Positions 17,601 to 28,325 of a DNA stretch of 64,000 nucleotides are shown here, one piece after another. Position numbers and translations under genes: made by a program. The DNA lies in contig JACUTU010000001.1 of NCBI GenBank assembly GCA_014859685.1, positions 273,416 to 337,415 on the forward strand. Direction: 5' to 3'. This stretch comes from Sulfurospirillum sp. (lineage in GTDB: Bacteria > Campylobacterota > Campylobacteria > Campylobacterales > Sulfurospirillaceae). The notes under the pieces were generated by a model, which had not been told where the DNA came from, ran no database searches, and saw only the letters and a list, made by a program, of their open reading frames with translations. The first letter of the stretch is position 1; the number at the start of each line of letters is the position of its first letter.

Positions 17601-20600
17601 TTGATCAAAAACTTTATAACATTTGGTGTTAAAAAAAATATTCTTAACCATATTTTTTTTATTTTTCTTGTTATCCTCTCTTTGTTTGCTTACAATAAAA
17701 TTCCAAAAGAGATTTTTCCCCCATCAAATCTTGATGCCATCTCGATTACGGGTGCTTATGTTGGTACAAGCCCTGATGTGCTTGATAAACTTATTGTGCA
17801 AGAGCTTGAAGATGATATCAGCAATCTCAACGACATAGATAGAATCGAAAGCTCTATTAGAAATGGTGCTTTTACTATCTCTATCTATCTCAAAGGTGGC
17901 TCAAATAAAGATGCAATGCTTGTAGATGTGAAAGATATAATTTCTGCTAAAAGAAAAGACTTGCCATTGGATATGGATGAGCCAATTGCTCGCATTATGA
18001 CGACAAATTACCCACTTGTTGCTATTGCTATATCTTCTGATAAAGATATACAAGAGATTTTAGAAGTCGCCAATCAGCTCAAATCTGCACTCTCAAAGAT
18101 CCAAGATCTAAGTGATATTTTCATACGAGGCGACGCTGATCAAGAGTTGCTCATAAAGATTAATGAAAAAAAGATACAAGCTTATGGTTTTGCTACACAA
18201 AATGTATTTAGCTCTATCGCTTCATTGAGCGAGGTTTTTCCTGTTGGTATCATCAAAGAAAGAGGCAAACATCTGTTTGTGAGTACAAAAGGTGGCGAGG
18301 GTGATATTCAAAAATTACAAAATACTAGGCTAGTTATCCTCGGAAAAAGTGTTATGCTTAAAGATATCGCAGATGTCTCTTTTGGACTTGCTGACCTTAG
18401 TGAGGTTTCGCATTTCAATGGTAAAACAAATATCTCCGTAAACATTAACAAAGGTAAAAATGGCAATGCTATTGCACTTGTTAAAGAGGTTAAGCAACTT
18501 TTAAAAGAGTTTGAAGCAAAGTATGCTGGATTTTCTTTGCAAACCTATTCAGATACTTCGATTTGGATTCGCAATAGGCTGAATACTGTTATATCAAATA
18601 TCATTTTTGGGCTCATCCTTGTTTCTTTTTCGGTCTATATTTTTATCAATTCTCGCATCGCATTTGTAGTAGGTGTCGGTATCCCCGTGAGTTTCATGAT
18701 AGGACTCATCGCGGCACAACTTTTGGGATATAGCCTCAATATGCTTTCGCTTTTAGGTGCACTCATCGCCTTAGGGATGCTTGTAGATGAGGCTATTGTA
18801 GTTGCCGAAAATATTTATAGACACTTAGAAGAGGGTGAAAGCCCAAGAGAAGCTGCAATCAATGGTGCTTATGAAGTATTTCCAGCCGTACTCACAGCTA
18901 CTGCCACAACGATTTTTGCATTTTTGCCACTGCTTATCATGAGTGGTGAGATGGGCGTATTTATGCGGATTTTACCTATCATGATATCTATATTACTGTT
19001 GAGCTCTTTGTTTGAAGCATTTTTCTTTTTGCCGCTCCATGCAAAAGATTTTCTTACTACTAAGAAAAATACACTCAAAAATCAAGCGTTTTGGTCTTTT
19101 ATGAATGTTTTGTATGCTAAGCATTTGGGCTATGTTTTACGCTATAAAAAAACTTTTTTGATAAGCTTTCTACTCTTTAGTTTTGTAAGTATTACTACGA
19201 TGTTTAAAAGTCTAGATTTTCAACTTTTTCCAAATTTCGATACAACAGAGATCCATATAAGTGGCAAGGTTGATGTAAATTATGAGCTTTTAGATACACA
19301 AAAAATTATCAGTGAAGTAGAGCAGGTATTGCTTGAAAATCTTCCTAAAAATCAAATCTCCTCTGTCGCATCGATTTCAGGTTTTATGCTTGATGCAAAA
19401 TACAAAGCACATTTAGCCGATAACAATTTTCACATCTTCATCAATCTACATGAGCGAGCGAGCGAGAATTTTTTTGATTCTTACATCAACCCCTACCTCT
19501 CATTTGACTATGATGATAGTGATATGATCCGTACTAAAAGTGCGCTTGAAATTTTAGATGAGATAAAAAAACTTACCGAACGATTTAATAAAGATGAGCG
19601 ATTTGAGGAGTTTAAAGCTGTTGTTCCAGGTGCTGGAATTGTGAGTAGTGATGTGGATATAGCATTTTCGAGTGAAGATCCAAAACTTGTGCAAAAAGCC
19701 GTACAAGAGATCACAGCTGCTATGCAAAAAGTGCAAGGTGTTTACAATATAGAAGATGATCTTAAGCCCGGTAAAAAAGAGTTGAAATTGCAAGTCAATA
19801 CTTATGGGCAAATGCTAGGATTTAACGAAGCTACTATTAGCTCGATGCTTCGACCATATTTTTTTAAAGCTGAAGCCGCAAAGATGTTTTACAACGGTGA
19901 AATCATAAAAATTCGCACACAAGAAAAGATGAAAGATACTTTTAACGCAATCGCTTCTTTTGTGATAAGTGTACCGTTTGATGATAAAAAAGTGCGTTTG
20001 AGTGAAGTTGTTGATTTTGAATTTGTGGATGGATACTCAGATATTTATAAAGACGCTTCAAAAAGAGTAAGTTCGGTGTTTGCTTCCTTAGATAAAAAAA
20101 AAGTAACTTCTACTCAGCTTTTTAAAGTGATTGATCCAAAACTTCAAGAGTTGAAAAAAATGGGTATTTTCATAGATATAAAAGGAGAACAAAAAGAGGG
20201 TGATAAGGTAAAAAAAGAGATGAGCATAGCCGCTACTATAGCTGGATTTTTGATTTTTTTAACACTTGTTTGGATGTTTGATTCACTCTTGCTTTCTTGT
20301 ATCATTCTGACAACTATTCCACTTGCACTCTTTGGCGTTTTTGGCGGACATCTGCTTATGGGCATAAATCTAACGATGCCAGCACTTTTAGGTATCGTGG
20401 GACTTTGTGGTGTCGTTGTGAATGATGGTATTATTATGATGGATTTTTTAAAAAAGTCAAAAACGCAAAGCGATGTTTTGGAATTTGCAAGTATGCGTTT
20501 GCGTCCTATTTTGCTTACCTCCATCACTACTGTCTTAGGACTTTCTACGCTGATGTTTTTTGCAACAGGACAAGCAGTTATCTTACAACCTATGGCACTT

Positions 20601-20696
20601 GCTTTAGGCTTTGGCATAGCGTGGGCAACCGTTTTAAATCTGTTTTATATCCCGCTTATTTTTACACTTATAAAACTCAGGGGCATGCATGGATAA
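17601..20696 (+). CDS. RND superfamily efflux transporter (AcrB/HAE-type)
   Basis: 1031-residue inner-membrane proton-driven transporter with the RND duplicated layout: a first membrane helix, a large periplasmic loop, membrane helices near 330-490, a second periplasmic loop and a final helix bundle. Motifs include GALIALGMLVDEAIVVAENI (helix 4 region, with the proton-relay Asp) and AALLGIVGLCGVVVNDGIIMMDF-like text near 930. Neither a membrane-fusion protein nor an outer-membrane channel is adjacent, unlike typical AcrAB operons, so it may work alone or with distant partners. TTG start two bases after the FtsL-like gene; overlaps rmuC by eight bases. Substrate unknown. Confidence 0.85.
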   Translation: MIKNFITFGVKKNILNHIFFIFLVILSLFAYNKIPKEIFPPSNLDAISITGAYVGTSPDVLDKLIVQELEDDISNLNDIDRIESSIRNGAFTISIYLKGGSNKDAMLVDVKDIISAKRKDLPLDMDEPIARIMTTNYPLVAIAISSDKDIQEILEVANQLKSALSKIQDLSDIFIRGDADQELLIKINEKKIQAYGFATQNVFSSIASLSEVFPVGIIKERGKHLFVSTKGGEGDIQKLQNTRLVILGKSVMLKDIADVSFGLADLSEVSHFNGKTNISVNINKGKNGNAIALVKEVKQLLKEFEAKYAGFSLQTYSDTSIWIRNRLNTVISNIIFGLILVSFSVYIFINSRIAFVVGVGIPVSFMIGLIAAQLLGYSLNMLSLLGALIALGMLVDEAIVVAENIYRHLEEGESPREAAINGAYEVFPAVLTATATTIFAFLPLLIMSGEMGVFMRILPIMISILLLSSLFEAFFFLPLHAKDFLTTKKNTLKNQAFWSFMNVLYAKHLGYVLRYKKTFLISFLLFSFVSITTMFKSLDFQLFPNFDTTEIHISGKVDVNYELLDTQKIISEVEQVLLENLPKNQISSVASISGFMLDAKYKAHLADNNFHIFINLHERASENFFDSYINPYLSFDYDDSDMIRTKSALEILDEIKKLTERFNKDERFEEFKAVVPGAGIVSSDVDIAFSSEDPKLVQKAVQEITAAMQKVQGVYNIEDDLKPGKKELKLQVNTYGQMLGFNEATISSMLRPYFFKAEAAKMFYNGEIIKIRTQEKMKDTFNAIASFVISVPFDDKKVRLSEVVDFEFVDGYSDIYKDASKRVSSVFASLDKKKVTSTQLFKVIDPKLQELKKMGIFIDIKGEQKEGDKVKKEMSIAATIAGFLIFLTLVWMFDSLLLSCIILTTIPLALFGVFGGHLLMGINLTMPALLGIVGLCGVVVNDGIIMMDFLKKSKTQSDVLEFASMRLRPILLTSITTVLGLSTLMFFATGQAVILQPMALALGFGIAWATVLNLFYIPLIFTLIKLRGMHG

Positions 20697-21876
20697 TTCA
20701 CTTATTTTTATGTTTTTAGGCGTATTTGTTTTTGTTCTTATCTTTTTTATCGTATTGTTTATACTGTTGCAAAAGCAAAAAGAGTTCTTACATGTAAAGA
20801 TGCAACAAATCGAGGGTAAACTCTTAGATGATGTGCAACACTCAACGCAACAGATAGAGAAAAATGCTGAACTTTTTCACAAGATAGTTTCTTCACAGCA
20901 AGAATTCAAGCTACAATTACAAAAAAATCTATTTGAAATTAGTAAAGAGTTGCGAGAATCCATTGAGAATTCACTGAAAGAACAACGATTGCAAAGTAGT
21001 AAAGATAGTGAAAAACTTTCACTAAAAGTGGAAGAAAAACTCTCTGCAATTAATGAAAAAGTGGAGCAAAGACTTTCAAAAGGGTTTGAAGATATCGATA
21101 AAACCTTCAAAGAAATCATTGTTGGGGTTGCAAAAATCTCAGAAGCACAAAAGAAGATTGAGATCTTAAGTTTAGATGTAAACTCTTTACAAAATGTACT
21201 CACTGATAAAAAATCACGGGGTATTTTTGGAGAAGTGCAGCTCAACAATATCTTGCGTTCTATATTTGGTGAAAAAAGAGATGCGTATGATTTGCAGCAT
21301 ACTTTTGCAAGTGGTGTCATAGCAGATGCGATTATCAATGCTCCAGATCCTCTAGGTATGGTTGCTATTGATGCCAAATTTCCACTTGAAAATTACACAA
21401 GAATGATAGAAGATAAAAAATTTGCTAGTGAATTTAAGCAAAATATCAAAAAACATATCAATGACATAGCACAAAAATACATCATTAAAGGTACAACCGC
21501 CGATATTGCTATCTTGTTTTTACCAGCGGAGGCTATATTTGCTGAGATCAACGCTTACCATGATGATTTGATTGAATATGCAAGGCAAAGAGGTGTTTGG
21601 ATCGCTTCTCCAACCACGCTGATGGCATTGTTGAGTACAATTATGGCGATCATTCGAGATATAAAAACACAAGAGCAAGCAAAGAAAATTCAAGAAGAAC
21701 TTATGAAACTTTCACTGAACTTTAAACGCTATAAAGAGCGATGGGAAAATCTCGCAAGACATATCGAAACAGTCAATAAAGATGTCAAAGAGATAAGTGC
21801 AAGTGCAAACAAAATCACAAGCGAATTTGCTAAAATTGAAAAAGTTGATTTTGAAGAAGATTTAAAACTGCTTTAA
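20689..21876 (+). CDS. rmuC: DNA recombination protein RmuC
   Basis: RmuC family protein, limiting DNA inversions and rearrangements in E. coli; contains a predicted nuclease-like core. 395 residues: N-terminal membrane helix (about residues 5-28), a long coiled coil (30-160), then the RmuC domain with SRGIFGEVQLNNIL, VAIDAKFPLENYTRM, TADIAILFLPAEAIFAEI and WIASPTTLMALL. It starts inside the end of the RND gene, so the two are probably co-expressed, though no functional link is known. Confidence 0.92.
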   Translation: MDNSLIFMFLGVFVFVLIFFIVLFILLQKQKEFLHVKMQQIEGKLLDDVQHSTQQIEKNAELFHKIVSSQQEFKLQLQKNLFEISKELRESIENSLKEQRLQSSKDSEKLSLKVEEKLSAINEKVEQRLSKGFEDIDKTFKEIIVGVAKISEAQKKIEILSLDVNSLQNVLTDKKSRGIFGEVQLNNILRSIFGEKRDAYDLQHTFASGVIADAIINAPDPLGMVAIDAKFPLENYTRMIEDKKFASEFKQNIKKHINDIAQKYIIKGTTADIAILFLPAEAIFAEINAYHDDLIEYARQRGVWIASPTTLMALLSTIMAIIRDIKTQEQAKKIQEELMKLSLNFKRYKERWENLARHIETVNKDVKEISASANKITSEFAKIEKVDFEEDLKLL

Positions 21877-21939
21877 AGTGTTATTTAATAATATTTATGT
21901 AAAATTAATAACTTCAAAGACTATATAAAAGGGGCATTT

Positions 21940-24066
21940 ATGTCTATCCAGAAAAAAATATATATTCCACTCATTGGTGTTTTTGTTCTCTTGTTTCTCT
22001 CTTTAGGAATTAATTATTTCTCATCTATAAAAGAAATTAAGGAAAATGTTTATGCTAAAGAGTCGCAAAATCTGCGAAATTTTTATGCCGGTGAATTAAA
22101 AGTTATTAAAGATATGGGTATAGCAAACGCTCTTGGACTTGCGAAAAATAGAGCTGTAATTGAGTCACTTCTTGATGGCAATAGGCAAACTGCTGCAATA
22201 GGCATCGAGCAATTGTTAGAAGAATATACAAATAGTACTTCAATGAAAAGTCCAAAAGTTCACATTCATACCGCAGATGTTAAAAGTTTTTTACGCCATT
22301 GGAGTCCTAAAAAATTTGATGATGATTTGAGTGGATTTAGACATACTATCTTAGAGGTAAAAAAAACAAAAAAACCTTTAGTAGCTGTTGAACTTGGTCG
22401 TAGCGGACTTGAGATCAGGGGAATATCACCTATTATCGTTTCAGATAATTATATTGGGTCTGTTGAATTTATGCAAGGTTTTAATGATATCGTGGAAAAT
22501 GCCAACAAGTCAAAAAAAGTTTTTACAATTTTGATGAAAAAAGAGTTACTAAAAACGGCAACGCTTTTAGGGGATAAACAAAAGTTAGGAGACTTTGTAA
22601 TCGCAAGTGATGATAAAGGCTTGAATCCAAAATTTATACAAGATTTGACAAGTACGGATATAACCCAAACAAGTAGAAGTTTTACTGGTGAAAATTATCT
22701 TTTTGTTAGTGAAGAGATCAAGGATTTTTCAGGTACAGTGGTAGCCTATGCAATTACAGGTGAAAGTCTCTTGCATGTACTCAAAGTTTTAGAAGACTCT
22801 CGAAAAGTGATTATCAATCAAATGCTTCTTATGGTTATCTCCTGCATCGTTATCTTTATTGTGTTAAGCATTGTATTTTATAAAGGTGTGCTTGCTCCTA
22901 TTAAAAATCTTAAAGATATTGCACAACAGCTTGCGAGTAGTGATGCAGATCTTTCTAAACGAGTCAATATCAATACCAAAGATGAACTCGAAGAGGTTGC
23001 AAAAGGTTTTAATGCTTTTATTGAAAAAGTAGAACAAATTGCCCTGCGTGCTCAAGAAGAAACATATAGAGCTCAAGAGGGACAAAAAAGTTTAGAAAAT
23101 GCAAGTAAAAAAGAGCATTTTAAAGCCAAACTAACAGATGCAATGGCAGTTGGATTTAAAAGAGATACGGCTGATTTACAAAAAAGTTTCTTAGAAAATA
23201 TTGAAATTATCAACAGGGTAAACAGTCTCAATGAAACAAATACAACCGTAAGCATACAAGTGCAAGACAATATCAAAGAGATAGTAAATACCATTGAGGG
23301 TATCGTGCATCTTATCAATGATTCAAAAGAGAGTTCAGAACAGCTTAACCGAAGTGTTGATGACATTTCACAAGTGATTTCTTTGATTAAAGATATATCT
23401 GATCAGACAAATCTTTTGGCACTCAATGCAGCGATCGAAGCAGCAAGAGCAGGCGAACATGGACGCGGTTTTGCTGTTGTTGCTGATGAAGTACGAAAAC
23501 TAGCAGAGCGAACACAAAAAGCAACGGGCGAGATAGAAGTAAGCATCAATGTTCTCAAACAAAACACTTCTTCAATGCTAGACAACGCACAAAAAAGTGA
23601 AGAGAGTGCCGCACATTCTTCAGAAAAACTCTTCACATTTCAAGGAACACTCCAAACGCTCATACAAAATACACAACATATCAAAAAAGACAATGAAACT
23701 ATCTCCTATGTGCTCATAGCCGATCTTGCAAAGATAGATCATGTGATCTTTAAAGTCAATGGCTATGTAACGCTTTTAGATGAAAAGATAACACAAGAGT
23801 TTGCAGATCATCACCATTGTCGCTTTGGAAGATGGTATGAAAGCGATGAGACACAACAAGATTTTAATAATTCAAAAAGCTATAGTTCGATCGTAGAACC
23901 ACATAAAAATGTCCATCAAAAGATAAATTTTGTTGTAGGATTGCTTAAAAACAAACAGCTTGATGAGAAGCGGGATATTGTGCTTGAAAATATGAAAGAT
24001 GTAGAGAGTAACTCCCAAAAACTTTTTGCAAGTCTTGACCAAATGATCGAAGAGAAGAAAGCTTAA
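21940..24066 (+). CDS. Methyl-accepting chemotaxis protein with CACHE sensor and C-terminal CZB domain
   Basis: Chemoreceptor of 708 residues. Two membrane helices (about 7-27 and 285-310) flank a periplasmic dCACHE-like ligand domain containing [19 protein letters not shown], followed by a HAMP domain ([17 protein letters not shown]). The CheA/CheW-contacting hairpin is at about 485-535 ([27 protein letters not shown]). The C-terminus carries a chemoreceptor zinc-binding domain with Cys627 in [10 protein letters not shown] and a later His in [11 protein letters not shown] domains in relatives bind zinc and sense hypochlorous acid or zinc. Monocistronic; stop overlaps the convergent hydrolase gene. 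Confidence 0.92.
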   Translation: MSIQKKIYIPLIGVFVLLFLSLGINYFSSIKEIKENVYAKESQNLRNFYAGELKVIKDMGIANALGLAKNRAVIESLLDGNRQTAAIGIEQLLEEYTNSTSMKSPKVHIHTADVKSFLRHWSPKKFDDDLSGFRHTILEVKKTKKPLVAVELGRSGLEIRGISPIIVSDNYIGSVEFMQGFNDIVENANKSKKVFTILMKKELLKTATLLGDKQKLGDFVIASDDKGLNPKFIQDLTSTDITQTSRSFTGENYLFVSEEIKDFSGTVVAYAITGESLLHVLKVLEDSRKVIINQMLLMVISCIVIFIVLSIVFYKGVLAPIKNLKDIAQQLASSDADLSKRVNINTKDELEEVAKGFNAFIEKVEQIALRAQEETYRAQEGQKSLENASKKEHFKAKLTDAMAVGFKRDTADLQKSFLENIEIINRVNSLNETNTTVSIQVQDNIKEIVNTIEGIVHLINDSKESSEQLNRSVDDISQVISLIKDISDQTNLLALNAAIEAARAGEHGRGFAVVADEVRKLAERTQKATGEIEVSINVLKQNTSSMLDNAQKSEESAAHSSEKLFTFQGTLQTLIQNTQHIKKDNETISYVLIADLAKIDHVIFKVNGYVTLLDEKITQEFADHHHCRFGRWYESDETQQDFNNSKSYSSIVEPHKNVHQKINFVVGLLKNKQLDEKRDIVLENMKDVESNSQKLFASLDQMIEEKKA

Positions 24067-26003
24067 TCTATACTCAAAAAAAGTTCGGGGCGGTATTCGA
24101 AATGCATGGTGTCATAATGGTACCATCTTCCGCCCCAAATAAAACCGTGTTTTTCAAAAATATCAACAATCTCTTTAGAAAAATAGTTTGCAAACCTATA
24201 TGATTTATCCCATTTCCAATAATTTGCTCTGTTTACTGCTAAATCAATAGCGATGCCAAAACTATGTGCTGAGAGTCTTTTTGTGCCAGCGATGAAGCGA
24301 TAATTAAAAGTTCCAGCTATATTTTGTAACTCTTTTTGAAAATGTGGTGGTAAGTTTTTGAGCTCATTGATTACTTTTTGCAACTGTTGTGCGGCGTTTT
24401 GTTTTTTATTGAAATCCACTTTTGTTCCATCAATCCAAATGAGTTGCACGAGATTTTTGCGAATTTCTTCTTCATTTGCACCATAAAGTTTTTTGAATAA
24501 ATCTTCTTGACGAATGCGTCCAGCATCTTCTTGTGGCTGCATTATCGGCTCAAATGCTTGATATTTAAGTGAGAGCGTATCTTCAATATCTGCACTCTGC
24601 AACGCTTGTTCAAAAGTTTTTTCTATCCCATCATCATAAGGCATACTTGTGTTATCATCAAACATTACAAGATTGTTTGCCACACTTACAATGCTCTCAT
24701 AGCTTCTACTTAGCGGATGTGCTGGTGCATAAGTGGTTTGTGGAGACACAACCAAGCCTTTGATTCTTTTGATAAGCAAATCTTCTTGTATCACGCCTTT
24801 TTCATATTTACCAAGATAAAGATCAGAGATTATAGCACGACCAATTATAGAGCGATCTTCTTTACCGTTTTTTTTGATTTTTACACCCCAAAGATTGTGC
24901 ATCACAAGGGCTTTTTTATCAACACTTCCGATATACAGCATAATGTGTCCATCAAGATAAATCAAGCTTTGAAAAGCAATGGCATTATGTGCAATGATCT
25001 CCTCTTTTTGGATATCACTTTTGCCCTCAAGTGAGATATAATAACCACTTTTTGATTGGGCAAATGAATTTCTCTCTAGCCAAACTCCAAAACCTAAAAA
25101 ATAATCACGGAGCATAGCTGAGCAGTCACGATTGCCCATAAATCCACCCCAGCCATAGTTTTCACCCAAAAGTTCAGCGGCTATTTTGTTTACATGTAAA
25201 CCATCAAATGCGATTGGAAAAATTTGTGCATCTTGCTTGGAGATAGTGATGCGTGTTTTTTGCGGTGTATAGATATAAGTTTGAAAAGTTGTTGCATCTT
25301 CACTTATGAGCGGAAATAATACGCCAAGTTTTACATGTAAGCGATAATTTTGCTGTGTATCATACAATGCAAGATTATCTTTTGTGATGAGCAATTGTGG
25401 ACTTTTGAAAAATTGCAACCGCTCTTTCGCATCAAGTTCTACAATATCTTTGCGTTCTACCCAGCCTGTAGAAACGGTAGTTTGCACAAATGCCCAAGCC
25501 CCATCAAGGCTTAAATGGGAGATAAACACAGGTTCACTTACATGTAAACGAGTATTTTGCAGATAATCAAAAGGCGCACCCTCTCCACCGATGGAGGGAT
25601 CTTTGTAAAAAGGGCGAAGCGTTGGAAGATTGCGTACTTGTGTTTCTTGCGCTGTGATAGCATATTTGGCAAATGAATTGTAAGCTTGAAAATTTGTATT
25701 TTTTATGATATTTTGCACTGCGTCTTTTTTCCATGGAAGCAAATTTTCGCTAAAATATTTTTCTTCTTTTGCAAAGGCTACATTAGCCCAAGCACTTGTT
25801 GCTCGTTGGAGTTTAAGCGAACTTATTCGCCATGGCAAAAAGTAGCGGGATCTAAAATTTTGAACATTTGTATCAATGCTTTGTAAATCCTTTACATGTA
25901 GAGATATATCTTGTGGATATATAAGCAATGGCTGTTCTTTTTTAGAACAAGCACTAAATAATAAAACCAGCGGTATAATAAGCAACTTAATAAAATATTT
26001 CAT
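24063..26003 (-). CDS. Lipoprotein with NlpC/P60 and M15 peptidase domains (peptidoglycan hydrolase)
   Basis: 646-residue cell-wall enzyme. The signal LLFSAC marks a lipoprotein, with lipidation near Cys19. Residues about 40-270 form an N-terminal helical region and two SH3-like modules. An NlpC/P60 peptidase follows, with its Cys in [12 protein letters not shown], His in DGHIMLYIG and third polar residue in HNLWG. After a linker the last ~160 residues are an M15 (VanY/endolysin) carboxypeptidase with zinc motifs [10 protein letters not shown] and [13 protein letters not shown]. One protein could cut the stem peptide at two different bonds. Four TACATGTA copies occur inside. It overlaps the chemoreceptor gene tail by four bases. 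Confidence 0.82.
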   Translation of the reverse strand: MKYFIKLLIIPLVLLFSACSKKEQPLLIYPQDISLHVKDLQSIDTNVQNFRSRYFLPWRISSLKLQRATSAWANVAFAKEEKYFSENLLPWKKDAVQNIIKNTNFQAYNSFAKYAITAQETQVRNLPTLRPFYKDPSIGGEGAPFDYLQNTRLHVSEPVFISHLSLDGAWAFVQTTVSTGWVERKDIVELDAKERLQFFKSPQLLITKDNLALYDTQQNYRLHVKLGVLFPLISEDATTFQTYIYTPQKTRITISKQDAQIFPIAFDGLHVNKIAAELLGENYGWGGFMGNRDCSAMLRDYFLGFGVWLERNSFAQSKSGYYISLEGKSDIQKEEIIAHNAIAFQSLIYLDGHIMLYIGSVDKKALVMHNLWGVKIKKNGKEDRSIIGRAIISDLYLGKYEKGVIQEDLLIKRIKGLVVSPQTTYAPAHPLSRSYESIVSVANNLVMFDDNTSMPYDDGIEKTFEQALQSADIEDTLSLKYQAFEPIMQPQEDAGRIRQEDLFKKLYGANEEEIRKNLVQLIWIDGTKVDFNKKQNAAQQLQKVINELKNLPPHFQKELQNIAGTFNYRFIAGTKRLSAHSFGIAIDLAVNRANYWKWDKSYRFANYFSKEIVDIFEKHGFIWGGRWYHYDTMHFEYRPELFLSID

Positions 26004-26035
26004 ACATGTATAGTAACAAAAAATAGGAACAATCG

Positions 26036-27367
26036 TTGCAGATTTTAGAAAAACTTGAAAAATTATTGGAAAAGAGACATGTGCTACTTACAGGTGGCGC
26101 TGGAGTTGGCAAGAGTTATCTCACTAAAGAGTTGATTGCAAAACAAAAATCTCAAGGCAAGCAAGTTGTCGTTTTGGGTTCAACTGGAGTAAGTGCTGTC
26201 AATATCGATGGACAAACTATTCACAGCTTTTTTGTTTTTGGCATCTCAGATAGCCTCGAAGAGCTAAAAAGACACGATAAATTCACAAAACAACGCATAA
26301 AAGAGTTGCAAAAACTCCTAGAAAGTACTGATCTTTTGATCATTGATGAGATAAGTATGGTGAGTGCAAATTTGCTTGATATGATACTGCATCGTTTGCG
26401 AAACTCTTCATTTTCAGGTTCAATTCTTTTTGTAGGAGATTTTTTTCAATTGCCTCCGATAGTGAAAACAAATGCTCAAAATTCTCTTTTTAATGCCACT
26501 CGTTTTGCTTTTCAAAGTAGTGCATGGCATTATTTTGATCCGCTTATCACACAACTTTCTATTACAAAAAGAACGCAAGATCAAAAATTTTTTGGAATTT
26601 TGCATAAAATAAGAATGGGTATTTGTGATGCGTCGGTGGTTGAATATCTACAAAATTTACAAGAAAATCACCAAGTAAAAGAAAAAAATCCAACTATACT
26701 TTATGGCACAAATAAGCAAGCAGAGTTGAAAAATCTTGAAAGGTTAGAAGCTCTCAGTGAGCCAAAAATAACGCTCAATGCCAAAGAAAAGATACACTTA
26801 CAATCACTCAGTAGCGCACGCATCACAAGTTGGAAAAATGCTTTACCAATTCCAAGTGAACTAGTGCTTAAAAAAGGTGCAATTGTACTTTTTTGTACCA
26901 ACAAATGGGGAAGTTATTATAATGGCGAGCGAGGTGTGATTGAAAGTATAGATGAAGAGTGTATACATGTACAAAAAGAAAATGCACAGATCATCAAGGT
27001 TGAGCGAACCGAATATACACTGAGTGAAAATATGCTTCTCAATGGTGAAATCATCGATTTGCCACTTTGCTCACTTGAACAATTTCCAATCAAACTAGCA
27101 TATGCGATTACGATCCACAAATCGCAAGGTATGAGTATCGATCCATTGCTTTGTAACATCGATAGGATTTTTGAAACAAGCCAATTTTATGTTGCCATCT
27201 CACGAGCGAGTAATCCACAAAATTTGATGCTTGAATACGCAGGTGATAAAGAAGCCTTTACGCGACAAATTTCTCGTGTTATCAAGGTTTGCAAAGAGGT
27301 TGAAAATTTTTATGAAAATGCAGATATGATAGACCTTGAAAGCAATTTACAAGCAACATTGTTTTAG
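26036..27367 (+). CDS. Pif1/RecD-like AAA helicase
   Basis: 443-residue superfamily 1B DNA helicase. Walker A is LTGGAGVGKSYLT (residues about 18-30), Walker B LLIIDEISMV, motif III SILFVGDFFQLPP, and the C-terminal UvrD_C_2-like region KLAYAITIHKSQGMSIDPLL and FYVAISRAS. This fits bacterial Pif1-like helicases, which unwind G-quadruplex or R-loop DNA and remove roadblocks. TTG start at 26036, only 32 bases from the divergent lipoprotein gene; a palindromic TACATGTA lies in that gap. Confidence 0.88.
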   Translation: MQILEKLEKLLEKRHVLLTGGAGVGKSYLTKELIAKQKSQGKQVVVLGSTGVSAVNIDGQTIHSFFVFGISDSLEELKRHDKFTKQRIKELQKLLESTDLLIIDEISMVSANLLDMILHRLRNSSFSGSILFVGDFFQLPPIVKTNAQNSLFNATRFAFQSSAWHYFDPLITQLSITKRTQDQKFFGILHKIRMGICDASVVEYLQNLQENHQVKEKNPTILYGTNKQAELKNLERLEALSEPKITLNAKEKIHLQSLSSARITSWKNALPIPSELVLKKGAIVLFCTNKWGSYYNGERGVIESIDEECIHVQKENAQIIKVERTEYTLSENMLLNGEIIDLPLCSLEQFPIKLAYAITIHKSQGMSIDPLLCNIDRIFETSQFYVAISRASNPQNLMLEYAGDKEAFTRQISRVIKVCKEVENFYENADMIDLESNLQATLF

Positions 27368-27402
27368 ATTTTAGTCGATATAAAAACAAAAAGGAGTGCA
27401 TT

Positions 27403-27918
27403 ATGAAAGTAGAACAATCTCTAACAAGCTTCGCATATGCAAGCTATACAAAAGAAGCAAATGCCATAAATACTGATGATTTACAAAGTAAAAAACTCGA
27501 TGCAAAAACAATTTCAAAAGAGTACTATCTCCAATACCAAGCACAAATCCAAGAAAGTTCTCAAAAAGATTTTACAAGTCAAAATGATATTTTTACGCTT
27601 GCAGATATAGGCTATAGTGGAAAACCTATCGCACAACTTTCACAAAATGAAGCAAAAGAACTTGTGAGTGAAGATGGTTTTTTTGGTGTAAAACAAACAA
27701 GTGAACGGATAGCCGATTTTGTTTTAAATGGTGCTGGCGATGATGTAGCTATGTTACAAGCTGGAAAAGAGGGCATTATGCGAGGTTTTGAGGAGGCTGA
27801 AAAACTTTGGGGTTCGAAACTGCCAGATATTAGCTATGAAACTATCCAAAAAGCGGTTGCTATGATTGATGAAAAACTTACCAAATTGGGTGCAAATGTG
27901 CTTGATCTCAATGTCTAA
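27403..27918 (+). CDS. Conserved Campylobacterota protein of unknown function
   Basis: 171 residues, soluble, no signal peptide. The C-terminal half is the conserved part: GYSGKPIAQLSQNEAKELVSEDG, then FFGVKQTSERIADFV, then GKEGIMRGFEEAEKLWG. I recognise this pattern from Campylobacterota proteins labelled 'hydrogenase-4 component G', a label that seems historical; nothing here suggests a hydrogenase. AAAGGAG precedes the ATG. It is followed after a few bases by a secreted FliL-like protein. Confidence 0.7.
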   Translation: MKVEQSLTSFAYASYTKEANAINTDDLQSKKLDAKTISKEYYLQYQAQIQESSQKDFTSQNDIFTLADIGYSGKPIAQLSQNEAKELVSEDGFFGVKQTSERIADFVLNGAGDDVAMLQAGKEGIMRGFEEAEKLWGSKLPDISYETIQKAVAMIDEKLTKLGANVLDLNV

Positions 27919-27932
27919 AAAAGGTGTATGAT

Positions 27933-28322
27933 TTGAAAAAAATAGTTCTTGTTTTACTTTTTTGTTTGCAACTTTTTGCTAGTGAGATGTTACATGTAGA
28001 TGAATTTACGGTAAGTGTTTATGGAAAAACTTCAAAAAGTCCTGTTTTACTCAATGCTTCCTTGATTTTTGAGGGAAGAGATGTTGATATCAATGATTTT
28101 CGCATTATAGATGGACTCAATGTCATCATAGGAAGTTTTTATGCTGAAGATTTGCTCACTTCAAAAGGCAAAGAAGTATTAAAAAAATCTCTTACTGAAT
28201 ACCTGCAAAAAACATATGCGATTGATATAGACAATATCTATATCCAAAAGCTTTTTATTGACGAGCAAACAACCGCTCAAAAAATTATCGAAGCTATCAA
28301 AAAAGAGGGAATCTGCAAATAA
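27933..28322 (+). CDS. Secreted small protein resembling the FliL periplasmic domain
   Basis: About 129 residues from TTG 27933 (AAAAAGG nine bases before); a GTG nine bases upstream is the alternative. The N-terminus MKKIVLVLLFCLQLFA is a signal peptide. The mature part has SLIFEGRDVDINDF, then LLTSKGKEVLKKSLTEYLQ, then IDNIYIQKLFI, which follows the FliL C-terminal pattern (short strands, a charged helix after a Ser/Lys-Gly-Lys, a final strand). FliL proteins act at the flagellar stator. The resemblance is by eye and the call is tentative. Confidence 0.45.
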   Translation: MKKIVLVLLFCLQLFASEMLHVDEFTVSVYGKTSKSPVLLNASLIFEGRDVDINDFRIIDGLNVIIGSFYAEDLLTSKGKEVLKKSLTEYLQKTYAIDIDNIYIQKLFIDEQTTAQKIIEAIKKEGICK

Positions 28323-28325
28323 AAA

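Noticed and set aside
20144-20617. 157-codon minus-strand open frame within the RND gene
   Set aside because: Antisense to conserved RND membrane helices; no independent support.
20877-21377. 166-codon minus-strand open frame within rmuC
   Set aside because: A shadow of the rmuC coiled-coil coding; low-complexity Ser/Phe-rich product.
27403-27918. Hydrogenase-4 component G function
   Set aside because: The label is attached to relatives, but no hydrogenase gene is near and no hydrogenase motif is visible.
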